DNA of 64,000 nt from Diabrotica undecimpunctata. Its lineage: Eukaryota > Arthropoda > Insecta > Coleoptera > Chrysomelidae. A program made the translations under genes and the position numbers. Of the stretch, positions 60,661-64,000 are shown piece after piece. The stretch lies in contig NC_092812.1 in the NCBI RefSeq assembly GCF_040954645.1, positions 5,439,001 through 5,503,000 on the forward strand, given 5' to 3'. Below the pieces are notes generated by a model. That model saw only the letters and a list, made by a program, of their open reading frames with translations, was not told the DNA's origin and did no database searches. The first letter of the stretch is position 1. Each line of letters starts with the position of its first letter.

Positions 60661-60899
60661 AAATCTTTTCCGCTAAAGGAAGTGATAATAAAATAACTTT
60701 CTAAGGAGGATACAGCGACATTAGCTAAAAATAAAGCAAAAAATTTAACTCTGAAGAAGATATCTACTACATGTTTGTAACCAAAATTCAGATTCTTATT
60801 TAAATCTGTGCCTTTTGGTTTCGAGCATGTAGTAAAAATCTTTAAATTTTTACTTTTTGCTTGATAAATTTACATTTAACTTATTTCGACATACAACAT

Positions 60900-62260
60900 T
60901 CTGATAGTTATTTAATTAGTTGACATTTATCACAATACCAAAGAAACATCGTGCAAATACATGCAGTGATTATCGGACAATAAGTCTGATGAGTCACGTT
61001 TTGAAGATCTTCCTGCGAGTAATACATAGCAGAATGTACAAAATATTAGAGGAGAGAATTAGCAATACTCAATTCGAATTTAGGAGTGACTTGGGTACGA
61101 AAGAAGCCATGTTCAGTATCCAAGTTTTGATCCAGAGATAGAGGATATAAAACAAAATGTTTACATTTGTGCAGTCGATTATGAAAAAGCTTTTTACAAG
61201 GCTCAACATACCAAAATGCTAGAAATATTAAAAACAGCTGGATTAGACGATAAAGATTTACAAATAATTACAAATCTATATTGGCATTAAGTGGCAAAAA
61301 TAAAAGTTGAACAAGAACTGTCACATAAAATAAATATAAAAGAGGAGTGAGACAAGGCTGTATACTATCGCCTTTGCTCTTTAATTTGAGAAGAAATATT
61401 TAAGGAAGCCCTAATGGAGACAACAGCAGGTATTATTGTTAATGGTGTAACCATAAATAATATTAGATATGCCGACGATACCTTAGTTCTGGGTAATTCT
61501 GCAAAAAAGAAAATGAATAAGACTTCAAAATCAAATTAACTAAATAAAACAAACATGCGATTAGTATGGATTAAAACTCAACTCTAAGAAAACTAAATAT
61601 GGGATAGTTAGTAAACAAAACTATATGCAGGATAACGGTATAAAAGTCGGAAACGCCGTACTGGACAGAGTAAAGAAACTGGTGTTTCTCGGCAGTAATA
61701 TTAATGTTAGCTGGGATCCAGCCATAGAAATTAAAAGCCGTATAGAACAAACCCGAGCCACTTTTGTAAAAATGAGGAACGTATTTGTAGCCACGATCTA
61801 ACATTCAACTTTGCGTTAGAATGAGATACTGCTATATTTTTCCAGTGCTACTGTGTGGAGTGGAAGCATGGACCCTAAGTGATGCGATGTTTAAACGTTT
61901 GGAAGCCATTTAGATGTAGTTATGTAGACGAATACTACGAATAAGCTGGGTCGACAGGGTTAGAAATGAGGAGGTCCTTAGACGCCAGAATCAAACAACA
62001 CAACTGGTCGATATAACAAAAAGACCTAAGCTGGAATACTTCGGTCACATTATGCAAAATATGAATTTTTACATCTGATCATTTAGGGAAAGATTCAAGG
62101 TAAACGTGGTCCTGGTAAAAGAAGAATGGCGTCATGACTGAAAAATCTGAGACAACGGTACAAAAAATCGACTACATCATTATTTAAAGCTGCTGTAAAT
62201 AAAGTCACGATGGCGAATATGGTAGCCAACATGATATCCAACGATCGATAACGGTCATGG
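60900..62260 (+). pseudogene. LINE ORF2 RT fragment, decayed
   Basis: T-F-I-T-I-P-K-K-H-R-A-N-T-C-S-D-Y-R-T-I-S-L-M-S (60925-60990), C-A-V-D-Y-E-K-A-F (61172; motif A), I-R-Y-A-D-D-T-L-V-L (61465; motif C), then K-L-V-F-L-G-S-N-I-N-V (61680), G-V-E-A-W-T-L-S-D-A (61857), L-C-R-R-I-L-R-I-S-W-V-D-R-V-R-N (61925) and P-K-L-E-Y-F-G-H-I-M (62030). Each block is in order but the frames change repeatedly. Same family as 44.2-45.1 kb. Confidence 0.75.
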
Positions 62261-63192
62261 AACTAGAAGAAAAAGAAGTTATTTAATACAGTTAAGTAAC
62301 TTGTTTACAACCACCACAGAAACGATCCAAGAACGAGGAAACTTCACATGCGCTGCAGTTTGGGTGAGCGCTGGCTGGTGTTTCAACACAGCCATTCTGT
62401 GAGTTGAGCTCCTGTTGTTGTTTGGCTTCCTTGTGGTTGTTTTTGTTGCTATGCTGTAGTTGGTTGTATGACAAGAACCTATTTGCTCCACACCCTACCC
62501 CGACGTTCGTCACCAATGCTATCACGTCCAACGCCGGCTTCAGACGTGTACTGGCAATCTTCAGGCAGCGACTGGTTATATAAATTATCATGTATTAGAT
62601 ACGAACACCCATTGTTTGCACGTGACCCGTATTTGCACTGGAGAAGAACCGATAAAAGTTCTCTCAGATAATAATTATTATTATAAATTACAGAGAGTAC
62701 GTAGTCATCCACAACATCCGACAATTCAAATAGGTAAAAAGAAATAAAAATAAGACTTTCTCACAATCGTTTTATTCTACTACCAATGACTGGTTTTACA
62801 TACTATAATTTGCTATGCATCTTCAGGTCAATGGTACATGGTATACCAAATCCTAAAAATATAATAACCTGTATTAGGGTACTGTCTGGTACAAAATATA
62901 CAGGAATTATGCCAGTAATACATGTGTGTCATTATTAAATATGACTTTAAAATTGATTAAATAAAACAAAACAAAACTTAGGTGAAAAAACAATTTAGTA
63001 AAATTTAAATTAAATAAATAAATAACTAATAAATATTACTAACATGCCTATACAAGGATTATTATTTAATTTGTCAGAAAACATAGTTAAAATCTGTTAT
63101 GGTTAAGTGGTGACAGGTGATCATCGGTTTTACTGCAATTATTTAACGCATATAGGGAAAGTTCTTAAGGTTAAAAGATATTAAAAACTGCA
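62261..63192. other. Unassigned DNA with one hammerhead-like motif
   Basis: 62280-62700 is less AT-rich than its surroundings and open in several minus-strand frames, but has no motif I can name. See 62784-62830 for the hammerhead-like repeat. Confidence 0.3.
62784..62830 (-). ncRNA. Hammerhead-like motif (degenerate)
   Basis: On the minus strand: CTGAAGA, TGCATAGCAAATT..TATGTA as stem II region, AAAACCAGTC in place of GAAACCGGTC, with TACCA/TGGTA flanks able to form stem I. It resembles PLE-type CUGAAGAUGCAUAGC..GAAACCGGUC elements as I recall them. Confidence 0.4.
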
Positions 63193-64000
63193 CTGGGAAT
63201 AGAATAGAATAGAAAAATATGCTTTATTGTCATTAAAAATTGTACAATGTTATAATAGCTTACAAAAAGTAAAAAAAAATAATAATACCAATAACAATTA
63301 AAATTTACTAAAATTACATAAATCATCAATATATCAGAATAAAACAATGAAATATACAATCCATTGCAAAATTTCACTAAATTGCAAATTGCATAATAAA
63401 ACCGTACGAACTAGTTTACGAATAAGTTTAAGCTGCATGTGATACCCAAATATATAAAAATACGTTGTTGCTTGTACCTAAACGTACTGCAATTTTTTAC
63501 TTATTCGTTAAGAAACTCTTCCACTGAATAATAAGGTCTATCAGATAGATAGGCTTTTGTCAATTTACGGAACTTTAGGAAGAAGTTGTAGATATAAGTT
63601 GCAACGGGAGATGGTTGTATCAATTTTTTGCCGAATATAATATAGATTTCTTAGTGGATCAACTCAGTCGATGGGATCGAAAAGTACACATCTAAACTTG
63701 TATTTCTGGTGAAGCAGTCATGATTAGGTCTTGCTGGAAAAACATGTATGTGTTTACGAATTAAGGAAACAATTTCTAGAATATATAGAGAGGGAAGTAA
63801 AATCCCGTGATTTTTGAAGTAACTTTTTGTAATTTAAACATAACATCAGATTGGGCTGCTGTACTAGATCCCCAAAATAAAGGCTATATCGAAGATAAGA
63901 CTTGAACAAAGAAAAGTATGTTATTTTGGAAGATGCTAAATTCATTTCCTTCGAAACAGAACTTATTGCATACCAGGCTGAGGCTAGTTTCTTACTTAAC
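63193..64000 (-). pseudogene. Jockey/CR1-type LINE ORF2 C-terminus with TATTC-repeat tail (continues beyond window)
   Basis: The minus strand from the window edge reads L-S-K-K-L-A-S-A-W-Y-A-I-S-S-V, E-M-N-L-A-S-S-K-I-T-Y-F-S-L-F-K-S-Y-L-R-Y-S-L-Y-F, later R-N-T-S-L-D-V-Y-F and L-I-I-Q-W-K-S-F-L (near 63510). This is the post-RT region of Jockey/CR1-type LINEs. The 3' end near 63193 reads ..TTTTCTATTCTATTCTATTCCC, a pentanucleotide repeat tail like that of the LINE at 58.3 kb. Frameshifted; RT core is outside the window. Confidence 0.7.

Larger units (their letters stand above)
60225..60865 (-). repeat. Tandem pair of hammerhead-bearing repeats (unit about 385 bp)
   Basis: Two diverged direct copies (60225-60440 and 60595-60830) share the hammerhead region, CGTCAAGGAAGT/CGCTAAAGGAAGT, GCTAAAAATAAAGCAAAAA, TACTACATGTT.GTAAC and AAATCTGTGCCTT. 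A short inverted piece (60815-60865) repeats 60357-60405 on the other strand. Tandem units with a hammerhead per unit fit the retrozyme/PLE-LTR type of repeat. Confidence 0.6.

Noticed and set aside
62279..62724. Cluster of overlapping ORFs on both strands, some Cys-containing
   Set aside because: All frames are open because the patch is less AT-rich; no domain or splice pattern favours one.

Overview
The window reads as a piece of an AT-rich, intron-containing animal genome, most likely an insect and plausibly a beetle (inferred from the mix of transposon families, not proven). It is almost wall-to-wall transposable elements, most of them broken and several nested inside others. I see no bacterial operons, CRISPR arrays, rRNA or convincing tRNA genes. 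The only good candidate for ordinary host-gene sequence is one fibronectin type III exon near 8.4 kb; a few further possible exons lie at 35.9-37.9 kb.

Layout. 0-1.3 kb: tail of a Penelope-like element (PLE) and hammerhead-like repeats. 1.36-4.78 kb: a complete piggyBac element with TTAA target duplications, itself invaded by an 887-bp element with perfect 27-bp inverted ends. 6.9-8.3 kb: a Tc1 element with both ends. 8.4 kb: the FN3 exon. 8.8-14.2 kb: pieces of an RNase H-bearing I-type LINE and of another LINE. 14.2-16.8 kb: unassigned AT-rich DNA with an internal duplication. 16.8-17.9 kb: gypsy gag, primer-binding site and 5' LTR. 18.4-19.6 kb: PLE reverse transcriptase and GIY-YIG. 19.8-25.4 kb: a large inverted repeat with arms of about 1.4-1.5 kb around a DUF7869-type pseudogene. 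26-31 kb: pogo/Tigger transposase and LINE pieces. 31.5-35.8 kb: a nearly full-length Jockey-type LINE. 39.1-44.2 kb: a DDE transposase split by an intact, A-rich two-ORF LINE. 44.2-49.7 kb: a LINE fragment, a macro-domain pseudogene and a gypsy pol. 52.9-64 kb: more LINEs, a mariner-like end and a tandem hammerhead repeat.

The most interesting signals are (i) the long inverted repeat, whose arms each carry a consensus 58-bp intron pointing inward; (ii) the tandem hammerhead-ribozyme-like repeats near 60.2-60.8 kb and the scattered single motifs, which suggest PLE or retrozyme activity; (iii) a macro (ADP-ribose-processing) domain butted against a gypsy integrase; and (iv) a LINE with both ORFs open in an otherwise decayed landscape. 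Everything here was read by eye; family names rest on recalled motifs, not on a database search.
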